A stretch of DNA of 41,986 nucleotides from Sporosarcina sp. NCCP-2222 (GCF_023168145.1 NZ_BQYK01000010.1:4772-46757), one strand, 5' to 3'; positions 17,020-26,627 are shown, counted from the stretch's first letter. Notes: generated by a model from the sequence alone, not told the origin. Made by a program: numbers and translations.

Positions 17020-17445
17020 TCATTCTCCTAATGCTCTGTCTAACTTTTGATAGATTTGCAGTAATGACGTCTGTTCTTCGGGCGACAGATGGGAGAAAAA
17101 CTGGGTGTGCAGTTCTTGGCCGTCGTTCTGGGCTTTTTGAAGCAGCTCTGTCCCTTGTTTCGTAATTGTCCAATAAGTCGTGCGGCGATCTGTCTCATCC
17201 TTTGTACGAGTAATCAAGTTCATTTTTACTAGTTTTGTGGATAGGTGTGTCAAAGAGGCGGGCGTCACATGCAGTATTTTCGCTAGATCGGAAGGCCTGC
17301 TTTCTCCCCGTGAATGGAGTTCATGCAATACAAGAATATGTGTAATCCCCAAGTCGATATCTGACGATTCCCTCCAATTGACGATCATCTTATATGTTAC
17401 TTTTTCGATAGTATGTATCAAATCAAAAATGGTCTGTTTTGCCAT
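17020..17445 (-). CDS. MarR family transcriptional regulator
   Basis: A 141-residue winged-helix regulator. The recognition part reads PSDLAKILHVTPASLTHLSTKLVKMNLITR and the wing has the typical DETDRRTTYWTITKQG. An N-terminal helix (FDLIHTIEKVTYKMIVNW) and a C-terminal helix pair form the expected dimer region. GGAGG lies eight bases before the ATG. It is divergent from a chemoreceptor gene across a 205-base gap that holds a short palindrome, so it may control itself and possibly that gene. The ligand is unknown. Confidence 0.9.
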   Translation of the reverse strand: MAKQTIFDLIHTIEKVTYKMIVNWRESSDIDLGITHILVLHELHSRGESRPSDLAKILHVTPASLTHLSTKLVKMNLITRTKDETDRRTTYWTITKQGTELLQKAQNDGQELHTQFFSHLSPEEQTSLLQIYQKLDRALGE

Positions 17446-17551
17446 GATTCATTCCTCCTGCTTTTGCGAAGCATACAGTATCTATTCGTTATAGCAGAAC
17501 TTAAGAGAAAAGACAAATTGTAGGGAGAAATATGTTCACTATAATTTAAGA

Positions 17552-17565
17552 TTTAGTATGCTAAA
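17552..17565. promoter_or_regulatory. Palindrome in the marR/chemoreceptor gap, possible operator
   Basis: TTTAG-TATG-CTAAA is a perfect 14-base inverted repeat about 107 bases upstream of the MarR start and 86 bases before the chemoreceptor start. MarR proteins bind palindromes of this kind, but five-base arms in AT-rich DNA are weak evidence. Confidence 0.3.
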
Positions 17566-17650
17566 GTACTTTTTTCATAACTAGTTTTGAAGTAATATAG
17601 ACTATGTACGAAGAAATAATTTACAATTGAATAGAGGAGCGAACTACCCC

Positions 17651-19378
17651 ATGAAGATTAAGCAGACACTGACATTCCAACTAGGGGTCATTATTGTTGG
17701 CATACTGATTGCCATGTTGGCCATCACTTCGGTAGCCACTTATAAGACCGCCTATGAAAAGCTTTATGATGCAGCAGGCATTGAAGCATATGGCTGCGCT
17801 AACATTACGACCGGTTTAATCTTCTCCAAAGATATAGACAAGGCGCTCACTGGAGATGCCTCAACAATTGATAAGGTCGGCAAAACGCTCAATTGGACAA
17901 CAGAACATAAGACTATTTTTCATGCACAATACATACTGGATTTAAATGGTAAAATTATCGCTCTAGATGACAATTTAAAAGCAGATGGTTTCCAAGCAGG
18001 CGATCAATTCATGATGGATGAAAAAGCGGTAGCCATGCTCGTAGAAATGAAACATCCAACATACTCAAAACCATATACGTTTGGCGGGATGAAACGCTTG
18101 TCGGGTTATGCGCCAATTTATAAGGACCACGACCCTTCGAAGGAAGTTATCGCTATCTCTGTTATTGACTTTGATGCAAGCATTGTCGGCGATCGTACAT
18201 GGGAGGTTGTGAGAAATGGAATTTTTATCAGCTTAATTCCAATGTTGATCGCTGCGGTCGTAACCATTTATCTTCTACGGCGCAAAACCCGTCCGATTTC
18301 CTCGATGATTGAACATGCAAAGGAAGTTGCTTCCGGCAATTTAGCTATTGCAGATCTGCCCTTTAACAGTCGAGATGAAGTAGGGGACTTGAGCCGGACA
18401 TTAAATCAGATGACGACCAATTTACGTGGGATGATCGACACAATGAAATCAACTTCTGACCGTTTGATGTCGAATGCGGTGAACACATCGCGTGCGTTAA
18501 GAGAAATGGAGGAAGCGATTCAAATGGTTGCACATAATATGGGGGACGTTGCTGAAGGGGTGACGGATGGATCCAGGCACGCAGAACATGCTTCTTCCAT
18601 TTTGAATTCGCTGGCTGACAGCTTGCAGAATACGAAGAATAAAGCGGATATAACTGTTGAGAATTCCAATGTGACAATGTCTATGGCTCAAGAGGGCGAA
18701 GGACGCGCTAAAGAGATAAGCAAAGATATGACGGAGATCAAAGCCTCTTCTGAGGAAACAAATCAAACGATCCAGGCGTTGATCGAGTCGGCAAAAAGGA
18801 TTCAGGCAATCACTACATCGATCGCAACAATTGCATCCCAAACGAATCTGCTGGCATTAAATGCGTCCATTGAGGCTGCAAGGGCAGGTGAACATGGGAA
18901 AGGATTTGCAGTCGTGGCGGAAGAAGTTCGTAAACTGGCCGAGCAGTCGAATGGGGAAGTAGCGGAAGTTGAAAAATTGGTAACAGATATTACAACAACC
19001 ATTCATCAAGTTGTTTCCTCCACTGATGCAAGCATGAGCCGAATCGAAACTGGGACAGGTACTGTTCAAATGACGGCTAATTCATTGCATGAAATTTCAA
19101 CTGCTGTCATGGAGACTGTTAAAGACGTCAATCTTATTTCAAATCTCATGACTACTGAAGCAGATAAATCAAATCAAGTCGTCCGATTGATTGATCATCT
19201 GAAAACGATGATTTATGAAATTGAAGAGAAGACAAATAATATTTCCTCCGCTACTGAAGAGACGACCGCCTCAATTATGGAAGTAGCGAGCCGTTCGGAT
19301 GAAACAAAAGGAATCGCGGAAGAATTGACGAAGATTGTCGATCAATTTACGACCCGATTAGATGATCCAGGCAAATAA
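17651..19378 (+). CDS. Methyl-accepting chemotaxis protein
   Basis: A 575-residue receptor. A membrane helix (about residues 9-30) is followed by an extracellular sensor (about 31-188) that looks like a single Cache-type domain ([37 protein letters not shown]). A second helix (190-211), a HAMP segment and a long cytoplasmic signalling rod complete it. The hairpin tip that contacts CheA/CheW ([36 protein letters not shown]) lies near 396-433. GAGGAG is 11 bases before ATG 17651; an in-frame TTG at 17627 lacks a ribosome site. No sigma-D promoter was seen. The ligand is unknown. Confidence 0.93.
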   Translation: MKIKQTLTFQLGVIIVGILIAMLAITSVATYKTAYEKLYDAAGIEAYGCANITTGLIFSKDIDKALTGDASTIDKVGKTLNWTTEHKTIFHAQYILDLNGKIIALDDNLKADGFQAGDQFMMDEKAVAMLVEMKHPTYSKPYTFGGMKRLSGYAPIYKDHDPSKEVIAISVIDFDASIVGDRTWEVVRNGIFISLIPMLIAAVVTIYLLRRKTRPISSMIEHAKEVASGNLAIADLPFNSRDEVGDLSRTLNQMTTNLRGMIDTMKSTSDRLMSNAVNTSRALREMEEAIQMVAHNMGDVAEGVTDGSRHAEHASSILNSLADSLQNTKNKADITVENSNVTMSMAQEGEGRAKEISKDMTEIKASSEETNQTIQALIESAKRIQAITTSIATIASQTNLLALNASIEAARAGEHGKGFAVVAEEVRKLAEQSNGEVAEVEKLVTDITTTIHQVVSSTDASMSRIETGTGTVQMTANSLHEISTAVMETVKDVNLISNLMTTEADKSNQVVRLIDHLKTMIYEIEEKTNNISSATEETTASIMEVASRSDETKGIAEELTKIVDQFTTRLDDPGK

Positions 19379-19432
19379 ACATTTATTACATGCTGGAAGC
19401 CGGACTTTTATTGTAATGAACAATCATGCTTG

Positions 19433-19441
19433 TGGTATAAT
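19433..19441 (+). promoter_or_regulatory. Extended -10 promoter of the proline dehydrogenase gene
   Basis: TGG directly followed by a perfect TATAAT forms an extended -10 box 39 bases before the start codon. The best -35, TTGTAA, is 19 bases upstream, which an extended -10 can tolerate. Confidence 0.55.
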
Positions 19442-19480
19442 CATTATGGAACGAAAACTTTTGATCGAGGAGCTATGCAT

Positions 19481-20455
19481 ATGTTACTTAAAGACTTTTT
19501 TATCGGCCTATCTCAAAACCAATTCCTTAATAGCGCAGCGAAGAAATATGGTTTGCGTATGGGCGCGCAAAATGTAGTGGCAGGAACAAATATTGCCGAG
19601 ACGATTGCAAGCATCAAAGAATTGAACAAGCATGGCATTTCTTGCACAGTCGACAATCTTGGAGAATTCGTCTTTGAAAAAGAGGAAGCGACTGCTGCGA
19701 AAAATCAGATCCTGGAAGTCATTGAAGCGATCCATGATAACGGAGTCGATGCACATGTTTCTTTAAAGCCTTCTCAATTGGGCTTGGATATCGATTATGA
19801 TTTCTGTAAGGACAACTTGCGTGAAATCGTTTCGAAAGCTCATTCTTATGGCATTTTTGTCAACTTCGATATGGAGGATTATGCCCGTCTCCAACCGTCC
19901 TACGATCTGCTTGACGAGCTGTCAAAGGATTATGACAACATAGGAACGGTTATCCAAGCATATTTCTTCCGTGCAGAAGAGGATTTACACAAGCATAAGG
20001 ACTTCCGCCTCCGAATTGTTAAAGGAGCTTACAAGGAACCTGCTGAGTATGCATACCAGGATAAATCCGATATCGATAAAAACTATGTCAAATTGATTGA
20101 ATGGCATTTATTAAACGGGAAATTTACATCTATTGCTACTCATGATCACAATGTTATTAACCATGTAAAGCAATTCGTGAAAGAACATAATATATCAAAC
20201 GACAAATTTGAATTCCAAATGCTATACGGCTTCCGTCGCGACATGCAGTTGGAACTTGCGAGAGAAGGGTACAATTTCTGTACGTACGTTCCATTTGGCC
20301 AAGACTGGTACGGCTATTTCATGCGTAGATTGGCTGAGCGTCCGCAAAACCTAAACCTTGTTGTGAAGCAAGTGTTTAATAAGAAAACAAATACTGCCAT
20401 CGGCCTTGCAGCAGGTGCATTCCTGCTTGGAAGATTGACGAAGCGCAAAAAATAA
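19481..20455 (+). CDS. Proline dehydrogenase (monofunctional)
   Basis: A 324-residue flavoenzyme that oxidises proline to pyrroline-5-carboxylate and passes electrons to the quinone pool. The TIM-barrel motifs are seen: VSLKPSQLG, VNFDMEDYA, VIQAYF, RIVKGAYKE, IATHDHNV, FQMLYGFRRDM and YVPFGQDWYGYFMRRLAERP. Length matches the one-domain PutB/PutM type of Firmicutes rather than bifunctional PutA. ATG 19481 is the chosen start: GAGGAG lies eight bases upstream, whereas ATG 19475 is only two bases away. The C-terminus ends in a hydrophobic stretch and basic tail (TAIGLAAGAFLLGRLTKRKK), perhaps a membrane contact. The P5C dehydrogenase partner is not in the window. Confidence 0.94.
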   Translation: MLLKDFFIGLSQNQFLNSAAKKYGLRMGAQNVVAGTNIAETIASIKELNKHGISCTVDNLGEFVFEKEEATAAKNQILEVIEAIHDNGVDAHVSLKPSQLGLDIDYDFCKDNLREIVSKAHSYGIFVNFDMEDYARLQPSYDLLDELSKDYDNIGTVIQAYFFRAEEDLHKHKDFRLRIVKGAYKEPAEYAYQDKSDIDKNYVKLIEWHLLNGKFTSIATHDHNVINHVKQFVKEHNISNDKFEFQMLYGFRRDMQLELAREGYNFCTYVPFGQDWYGYFMRRLAERPQNLNLVVKQVFNKKTNTAIGLAAGAFLLGRLTKRKK

Positions 20456-20463
20456 TAACAATT

Positions 20464-20506
20464 CCCGGTAAGTAGTTCTAATAAGAACTGCCTACCGGGT
20501 TTTTTA
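20464..20506 (+). terminator. Terminator after proline dehydrogenase
   Basis: Arms CCCGGTA and TACCGGG with an inner TAGTTCT/AGAACTG pairing, then TTTTTTATTG. It probably also affects the convergent DUF1646 transcript. Confidence 0.9.
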
Positions 20507-20520
20507 TTGTTTTGTCATGG

Positions 20521-21537
20521 TTAGCGAGTAGTAACGATGACAATGAAATAAAATAACATAGCGAGTAAACCAAGTGGCAATCCAAAGCGAGCCCACTCTG
20601 CGCTCGTAATGTTTAGTTTCCCAGCCACAATAATGTTAGGTATATTGCCGGGAATTAGCATACCTCCGCTCACTAACAAGCCAAGCAAAACAGAGCGTAT
20701 GGTATGTGCGTCCATTTGGATGCTGATTTCTGCTGCGGCGAGCGTAGCATTATCGAGTATGGCGGATATCATATTGATCCAATAAAGAATCAAAGGGTTT
20801 ACGCCGATTAAAAAACGCTCGATGACCGGTTCAAATCCGGCGCCTAGCATCGTTAATGCCATGACAAATACATATACCTTCACACCTCGCCAAAGTATGC
20901 CTGCGGCAGATTCCTCGCTTTGGCTTCGCCTGGTTGGAGACAGGTTCTTTACAGGTTCAATGCATACTGCCCCTAAAATGCCGAAAATCGTTACGCCTAA
21001 TAAAATATCAGATCCAATAAGGTTGAATAAGTAGGAAAAATCAGCGTTTAGTTTACTCGTGGCGATCGTGCTTAGAGGCTCGCCAATTGGTGTGAGGACT
21101 GCACCTAACCCGATTGAGAAACAAGCCAGAATGACAAAACGAATTTCAGATTTCCTGTGGAGGTTCAATACCGTCGTAATGGAAGCGAGAATGATGGCTG
21201 CAATAATGGCAGTTATGATGCTGGAAAGCAAACCTAATACGATAATGATGATCGGGAAGAAAAGTCGCTGGGGAAGAAACTGCATTAATTTTGTAATTCC
21301 TGTTTCGAAAGGATGGCGGATCCATTTGAATAAGAATCCAGCAGCCACAACTGCTATTGTAATCATTGCAGGATCTTCAATGGCTTTCAGTAATAATCCC
21401 TTGTCCAAAACACCACTGCAAATTGCAGCTGACAATCCCATTACAAAAAGAAAGAGCTCCAAGTTTCTTTCAATGGCTGGGATGAGAAATGGCAACAGCA
21501 ATACTGAAAGTAAAATGATCAATAACAAAAAATACAT
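20521..21537 (-). CDS. DUF1646 family membrane protein, putative ion transporter
   Basis: A 338-residue polytopic protein with about ten membrane helices. The blocks LGAVLTPIGEPLSTIATSKL, NMISAILDNATLAAAEIS and SGGMLIPGNIPNIIVAGKL give the repeated inverted layout of the ion transporter (ArsB/NhaD-like) superfamily to which DUF1646 belongs. DUF1646 genes are often preceded by the Na+-I riboswitch (once named the DUF1646 motif), which points to sodium export. Only about 100 bases separate this start from the upstream gene's terminator, and I could not recognise that riboswitch. GAGGG lies six bases before ATG 21537; the frame is open further to 21579 without support. Confidence 0.86.
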   Translation of the reverse strand: MYFLLLIILLSVLLLPFLIPAIERNLELFLFVMGLSAAICSGVLDKGLLLKAIEDPAMITIAVVAAGFLFKWIRHPFETGITKLMQFLPQRLFFPIIIIVLGLLSSIITAIIAAIILASITTVLNLHRKSEIRFVILACFSIGLGAVLTPIGEPLSTIATSKLNADFSYLFNLIGSDILLGVTIFGILGAVCIEPVKNLSPTRRSQSEESAAGILWRGVKVYVFVMALTMLGAGFEPVIERFLIGVNPLILYWINMISAILDNATLAAAEISIQMDAHTIRSVLLGLLVSGGMLIPGNIPNIIVAGKLNITSAEWARFGLPLGLLAMLFYFIVIVTTR

Positions 21538-21639
21538 GGTATCCCTCTTCTCCGATTCGAATTGACAATACTTCATCATATCGAAAAGAAGAGAAAAGTA
21601 TTAATCAGATCGGATAGTATTGAGGATTTTTTCAAAAAA

Positions 21640-21679
21640 AAGACTGCAGTCCAACAGTAAAGTTGGAGTCTGCAGTCTT
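21640..21679 (-). terminator. Terminator of the POT transporter gene
   Basis: Read on the minus strand: arms AAGACTGCAG and CTGCAGTCTT, an inner CCAAC/GTTGG pairing, then a run of eight T. Confidence 0.92.
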
Positions 21680-21687
21680 AGATGATA

Positions 21688-23178
21688 TTAGTGTACGCCA
21701 CGCATGAATCGTTGGATAATCGGAGAAATCGCGAAAAGCAAAATACTTAGCCCAATGGCGACACCGCCGATAACACCGAAGTACATCATTTCTGTTTCTG
21801 GGGAATAGAGTTTAACCAATTGTGCATTCAACGCCTGTGCTGCCGCGTTGGAAAGGAACCAGAGACTCATCGTTTGCGCCGAGAATGCTGCCGGAGCCAA
21901 TTTAGTCGTTGCGGACAAACCGACAGGAGACAAGCACAATTCACCAATAACGACAGTGAAAATACTTAGGACAAGCCAAAGTGGATTCACCAATGCATCC
22001 GTTCCTCCGAAGTAAGCAGGTAAGAGGATGACGATAAATGAAATACCGGCAAACAAGATACCAAGCGAGAACTTTTGTGGAATGGAAGGCTGGCGGTTGC
22101 CCAATTTCACCCATAGCCATGCAAATATCGGTGCAAAGGTAATAATGAATAATGGATTCAACGACTGGAACCAAGCTGGAGAGATATGGAAGCCCATGAA
22201 ATCCAAGTTGGTGCGTTTATCCGCATAAAGCGCTAAGATCGTCGAACCTTGTTCTTGTATCGCCCAGAACATGACAGATGCAAGGAACAAAGGAATATAA
22301 GCTAAAATCCGTGACCGTTCTACGTCATTCGTTTTCGGACTGCGGTACATGACGATAAAATAAGCTGCAGGAATCAAGAATCCTAGAATACCGACGATTG
22401 CGATGAACGAATCAAAAGTTAACCATCCTTTTGGAATGGCGATCGCAACGAAGATACCGATTACAATAGCGACAACCGCAAAGATTGTGAAAATTCTTTT
22501 CTTTTCGTTTGCAGAAAGTGGATTTTTTACTTGCAATCCTGCAAGACCTAGGTTTTTCTTTTTCGTAGCAACGAATATGACGAGACCGATAAACATTCCG
22601 ATCGCTGCAACACCAAAGCCTAAGTGGAAGCTTGTCTTCATCAGTTCGCCAACAATTAATGGGGAGATGAAGGCACCCATGTTAATTCCCATGTAGAAAA
22701 TACTAAAGCCAGCATCACGACGATTGTCGTCCATTGAATAGATATCCCCGACTATACTCGATACATTCGGTTTCAAGAGGCCTGTCCCAATTACGATCAA
22801 TACCATGGAGAGCAAGAATAATGCGACATTTCCAGGTATGGCAAGTGCAATATGACCGAGCATAATAAAGACTCCACCGAAGAACACAGCCCTTGATGTC
22901 CCGAATACACGGTCAGCGAGCCAACCTCCGATGATACCGGACATGTAAACGAGAGATCCGTAAATGGACATGACGGATAATGCGAGTTCTTCGCTTAATC
23001 CAAGACCGCCTTTAGAGACTTCATAGTACATATAGAAAACGAGGATGGCCCTCATTCCATAGTAAGAAAAGCGCTCCCAAAACTCAGTGAAAAATAATGT
23101 GAACAAACCTTTCGGGTGGCCAAAGAATCCTTTTTGTGGAACACTTTCGACAATTTGTTCTTTAGTATACTCCGACAT
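21688..23178 (-). CDS. Proton-dependent oligopeptide transporter (POT/PTR2, DtpT-like)
   Basis: A 496-residue MFS-fold transporter. The POT hallmark EFWERFSYYGMRAILVFYMY (ExxERFxYYG) lies at residues 32-51. GGWLADRVFGTSRAVFFGG and the GTGLLKPNVSSIVGDIY signature follow. About 14 helices are expected. It imports di- and tripeptides with protons across the cytoplasmic membrane. AGGAGG precedes the ATG closely. A near-consensus sigma-A promoter drives it, and it is divergent from yfmR. Confidence 0.94.
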   Translation of the reverse strand: MSEYTKEQIVESVPQKGFFGHPKGLFTLFFTEFWERFSYYGMRAILVFYMYYEVSKGGLGLSEELALSVMSIYGSLVYMSGIIGGWLADRVFGTSRAVFFGGVFIMLGHIALAIPGNVALFLLSMVLIVIGTGLLKPNVSSIVGDIYSMDDNRRDAGFSIFYMGINMGAFISPLIVGELMKTSFHLGFGVAAIGMFIGLVIFVATKKKNLGLAGLQVKNPLSANEKKRIFTIFAVVAIVIGIFVAIAIPKGWLTFDSFIAIVGILGFLIPAAYFIVMYRSPKTNDVERSRILAYIPLFLASVMFWAIQEQGSTILALYADKRTNLDFMGFHISPAWFQSLNPLFIITFAPIFAWLWVKLGNRQPSIPQKFSLGILFAGISFIVILLPAYFGGTDALVNPLWLVLSIFTVVIGELCLSPVGLSATTKLAPAAFSAQTMSLWFLSNAAAQALNAQLVKLYSPETEMMYFGVIGGVAIGLSILLFAISPIIQRFMRGVH

Positions 23179-23203
23179 TTCATTTCCTCCTTTATATTGC
23201 TCT

Positions 23204-23233
23204 ATTATATAAACAAACTTTTTTATTTGTCAA
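23204..23233 (-). promoter_or_regulatory. Strong sigma-A promoter of the POT transporter gene
   Basis: On the minus strand: TTGACA, 18 bases, TATAAT, both boxes perfect, 26 bases before the start codon. Confidence 0.88.
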
Positions 23234-23482
23234 AAATAATTTATTTCCATTTATTAATTTGATTCAGACTTAATAAATAGCACTTTCTCTTTCGGAATTG
23301 TCTATAAAGTTCTATTTTCAAATAATAATAAACAGTGGTTAATAAAACAATTTTAAAATCTTTCCGTACACTGAATACCCAGTTCCCCTACCGCTAAACC
23401 TTTAACTGATTTTTTGGTGAAATAACATGTGCAAAAGCGATATCGGGCTCTCTTAGAAAGCGACAGCTATAAACAACTTATA
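23234..23482. other. AT-rich divergent intergenic region
   Basis: No gene or small ORF with a ribosome site was found here between the two divergent promoters. TATTTTCAAATAATA (23313-23327) resembles a CodY box but differs from the 15-base consensus at four positions. Confidence 0.5.
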
Positions 23483-23511
23483 TGCACACTGGACTACTTA
23501 TGAGCTATGAT
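23483..23511 (+). promoter_or_regulatory. Probable sigma-A promoter of yfmR
   Basis: TGCACA, 17 bases, TATGAT: 4 of 6 and 5 of 6 matches, 35 bases before the start codon. Confidence 0.5.
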
Positions 23512-23546
23512 AGTAGTATGCAGTCAGTAGAAATGGATGTGGAAAG

Positions 23547-25436
23547 ATGAGTCAATTAATTATAGAGAACTTAACTAAAACCGTAGGGGAGAAAACGTTA
23601 TTTAATAAGATTTCCTTTACAATAGAGAGTGGAGACAAAATTGGACTAATCGGCATCAATGGGACTGGCAAATCGACGCTGTTGTCGATTTTGGCTGGGC
23701 AGGAGCCGGCAGATGAACTGACAAAGGATCATCCCAATAAATATTCGATCGCTTATTTGCCGCAAGAGCCATTCGTCGATCCGGATAAAACAGTCATTGA
23801 ATCGGTCTTTACGAGTGAGGCACCGATCATTAAGCTTAATTTGGATTATGAACATGCCCTCGCATCTCTATCGGAGGATTCGGAGTCTACTGTACATCAG
23901 GAACGTTACGCCCGTCTCCAAAATGAAATGGACGCCACGTCTGCCTGGGATCTCAACACAAAAGCAAGAACCATCCTTACAAAATTAGGAATCGATACTT
24001 TTGATAAGAAAATGGGTGAGTTATCCGGAGGGCAGAAAAAAAGAGTATCCCTTGCCAAGGTGCTCATCGAACCTTCCGATCTATTGTTGTTGGACGAGCC
24101 GACCAACCACCTGGATGTCAAGTCGATTGAGTGGCTTCAAGATTATTTGAACAACGAGCCGGGTGCTGTGTTGTTCATTACTCACGACCGATATTTTTTG
24201 GATGCATTGTCAACGAGTATCTATGAGCTTGCAGATAAGACTCTGTACTCACATAAAGGGAATTATGCGGATTTTCTGGAAGCGAAATCATTGCGGCTAG
24301 AAATGGCGCAGGCGACAGAAGCCAAAATGCGGAATCGCTATCGCAATGAACTGAAATGGATTAGACGTGGTGCCAAGGCGCGTTCAACAAAGCAGAAAGC
24401 AAGAATCGGACGGTTTGAAGAACTGGAAGAACAAGTGAAGAAAAATGATAATGGTATGGACTTAGATGTTTCCTTAAAGACCTCCCGTCTTGGCAAAAAA
24501 GTAGTAGAGATGGAAGGAATCTCGAAAACGTATGCAGACAAAGAAGTGATTCGGTCTTTTTCAGCCATTCTTCAGACGGGAGACCGCATTGCGATTGTTG
24601 GACCGAATGGGGCAGGGAAAACAACATTACTGAAGTTGATAGCTGGTGAACTTTTGCCGGATCAAGGGACGATTGAAAGAGGGGCCACTGTTAAGCTTGC
24701 TCATTTCCATCAACAAATTCCTGTAATGGACGAGAACAAACGAATTATTGAGTATATTAGGGAAACGTCAAATGACATAGAAGATTCAGATGGCGTACGT
24801 ATATCCGCCACTCAAATGCTTGAACGTTTTTTGTTCCCATCATCCAGTCACGGTACCCCAATTGGTAAATTGTCCGGCGGAGAACGAAAACGTCTTCACC
24901 TGCTGAAGCTATTGATGGAGCAGCCGAACGTTCTTTTATTAGATGAGCCGACCAACGATCTCGATATTGATACTTTATCTGTATTGGAATCATATATTGA
25001 CACTTTCCCTGGAGTCGTCCTGACAGTTTCGCATGATCGATTCTTCTTGGATAGGACCTCCACGAAGTTGTGGGCTTTGGACGGTTCTGGCGAGGTTGAT
25101 GTCATCTTCAGCGTATATACAGATTATTTGAATGAGAAATTAGCAGAAACAAAGGAGCGCGCTGTGGAGGCTAAAACAGAGCCGGTCCCAGTGAAAACGG
25201 CTCCGCAGCCAGTTAAAAAACGAATGACATATGCTGAAAAGCGGGAATGGGAAACAATTGAGGCTGATATTGAAAAAGTGGAATCCGAAATCGAATTGAC
25301 GGAAGCAGAAATGGTTACGTCCGGTTCGGATTATGATACATTGCAAGTATTGACTGGGAAGCTCGATGAGTTAAATGCTACGTATGAAATGTTAATTGAA
25401 CGTTGGACGTATTTGCAAGAAATTGCTGAATCTTAA
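23547..25436 (+). CDS. yfmR: ABC-F family ATPase, Uup/YfmR type
   Basis: A 629-residue soluble protein with two ABC ATPase domains and no membrane part. Walker A sequences are GINGTGKST (residues 36-44) and GPNGAGKTT (352-360). Signatures are LSGGQKKR and LSGGERKR; Walker B regions are LLLLDEPTNHLD and VLLLDEPTNDLD. Between them lies the ABC-F interdomain arm (QATEAKMRNRYRNELKWIRR region). A C-terminal coiled-coil domain (about residues 556-626) marks the Uup/YfmR branch. ABC-F proteins bind the ribosomal E site; B. subtilis YfmR, of very similar length, helps translate difficult sequences such as polyproline. It is not of the known antibiotic-resistance type by layout. Confidence 0.93.
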   Translation: MSQLIIENLTKTVGEKTLFNKISFTIESGDKIGLIGINGTGKSTLLSILAGQEPADELTKDHPNKYSIAYLPQEPFVDPDKTVIESVFTSEAPIIKLNLDYEHALASLSEDSESTVHQERYARLQNEMDATSAWDLNTKARTILTKLGIDTFDKKMGELSGGQKKRVSLAKVLIEPSDLLLLDEPTNHLDVKSIEWLQDYLNNEPGAVLFITHDRYFLDALSTSIYELADKTLYSHKGNYADFLEAKSLRLEMAQATEAKMRNRYRNELKWIRRGAKARSTKQKARIGRFEELEEQVKKNDNGMDLDVSLKTSRLGKKVVEMEGISKTYADKEVIRSFSAILQTGDRIAIVGPNGAGKTTLLKLIAGELLPDQGTIERGATVKLAHFHQQIPVMDENKRIIEYIRETSNDIEDSDGVRISATQMLERFLFPSSSHGTPIGKLSGGERKRLHLLKLLMEQPNVLLLDEPTNDLDIDTLSVLESYIDTFPGVVLTVSHDRFFLDRTSTKLWALDGSGEVDVIFSVYTDYLNEKLAETKERAVEAKTEPVPVKTAPQPVKKRMTYAEKREWETIEADIEKVESEIELTEAEMVTSGSDYDTLQVLTGKLDELNATYEMLIERWTYLQEIAES

Positions 25437-25456
25437 AGAAGAGGAGGGTTTCCGTC

Positions 25457-26581
25457 ATGAAAATTGTAACGATTGAGCCTACGCCTAGCCCCAACTCGAT
25501 GAAAATTGTATTGGATACTGAATTGCCGGCAGGCGTCAGCCATAACTACAAAAAAGAGGATGCGCAAGACGTATCCTCACCTATCCGTGAATTGCTGTCC
25601 ATTCAAGGTGTGAAAGGGATTTATCATGTCTTGAATTTTATGGCCATTGAGCGTGTGGGAAATGTCGCCTGGGAATCGATACTTGCTTCTGTCCAAGCCG
25701 TTTTCAACGAAGAAAGTGAAAGCGTGCAAGACACAGCCCCGGCGGCAGATGAACATTTTGGAGAAGTGTATGTCCATGTCCAAACGTACAAAGATATTCC
25801 TCTGCAAGTAAAAGTTTTCGACAGTGAGTCTGAACAAAGATTCGGTCTGAGCGACCGTTTTCGTCAAGCGATGGATAAAGTACAAGGCGCTGAAGTGGAA
25901 AACTATATCTTGTTGCGGAAATGGGCGGACTATGGCATCCGCTACGGTGATAAAAAGGAGATTGGAGAAACGGTGGTCTCCGAAATTGAAGCCGCATACC
26001 CGGAGGAAAGGTTAGCGGAAATCATAAAACGATTTACAGAACAAAAAGACAATCTTGCAGGCAAAAATAAAAACAAGGTGTCCGTTGAAGAGTTTTGTGT
26101 GGATGAATGGGAAAAGCGTTTCCAATTGCTTGACCAAATGCCTGATCCTGATGTTTCCGATCTTCCGCTTCTTGAAGCTGCCTTGGGTGATGAAAAAATG
26201 TCTATCCGTCGGCTGGCGACCGTCTACTTAGGAATGGTGGAAGATGAAGCAGTCATACCGTTAGTGGAAAAAGCATTACAAGATAAAAGCTGGGCAGTGC
26301 GCCGGACTGCGGGAGATTGTATGAGCGACCTTGGATTTGAAGGTTTTGAAGCAGCAGCAATTGAGGCGTTAAAAGACAAAAACAAGCTAGTTCGTTGGCG
26401 TGCAGCGATGTTTTTGTATGAAACAGGTACAGAAAATGCGCTTCCGGCTTTGCGTGAAGCGGAGAACGATCCTGAGTTTGAAGTCAGACTCCAAGTTGGT
26501 ATGGCAATTGCCCGTATTGAAGAAGGGGAAGATGCCAAAGGTTCTATTTGGAAGCAGATGACAGAAATTCGTAATGGTTAA
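25457..26581 (+). CDS. Conserved virulence factor C-like protein (CvfC/YpgR family)
   Basis: A 374-residue cytoplasmic protein. The N-terminal ~85 residues (TIEPTPSPNSMKIVLDTELP ... IKGV-type YHVLNFMAIERVGNVAWE) form an Nfu-type N-terminal domain. A linker domain follows, and the C-terminal ~140 residues contain HEAT-like repeats (DEAVIPLVEKALQDKSWAVRRTAGDCM; AAIEALKDKNKLVRWRAAMF; ALREAENDPEFEVRLQVGMAI). This matches S. aureus CvfC and B. subtilis YpgR. Function is unknown; Nfu-like domains elsewhere act in iron-sulfur cluster transfer, but this one lacks the CxxC C-domain. It follows yfmR by 20 bases and probably shares its transcript. Confidence 0.9.
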   Translation: MKIVTIEPTPSPNSMKIVLDTELPAGVSHNYKKEDAQDVSSPIRELLSIQGVKGIYHVLNFMAIERVGNVAWESILASVQAVFNEESESVQDTAPAADEHFGEVYVHVQTYKDIPLQVKVFDSESEQRFGLSDRFRQAMDKVQGAEVENYILLRKWADYGIRYGDKKEIGETVVSEIEAAYPEERLAEIIKRFTEQKDNLAGKNKNKVSVEEFCVDEWEKRFQLLDQMPDPDVSDLPLLEAALGDEKMSIRRLATVYLGMVEDEAVIPLVEKALQDKSWAVRRTAGDCMSDLGFEGFEAAAIEALKDKNKLVRWRAAMFLYETGTENALPALREAENDPEFEVRLQVGMAIARIEEGEDAKGSIWKQMTEIRNG

Positions 26582-26591
26582 ATACAGAAGC

Positions 26592-26627
26592 AGGTGACAT
26601 TCATGTTAAATGAATGTCACCTTTTTT
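26592..26627 (+). terminator. Terminator after the yfmR-cvfC unit
   Basis: Perfect 12-base arms AGGTGACATTCA and TGAATGTCACCT, a seven-base loop, then TTTTT. Confidence 0.93.

Noticed and set aside
23313..23327. CodY-box-like sequence upstream of the POT transporter
   Set aside because: It has four mismatches to the 15-base consensus in a very AT-rich gap, so chance occurrence is likely, although CodY control of peptide transporters is known elsewhere.
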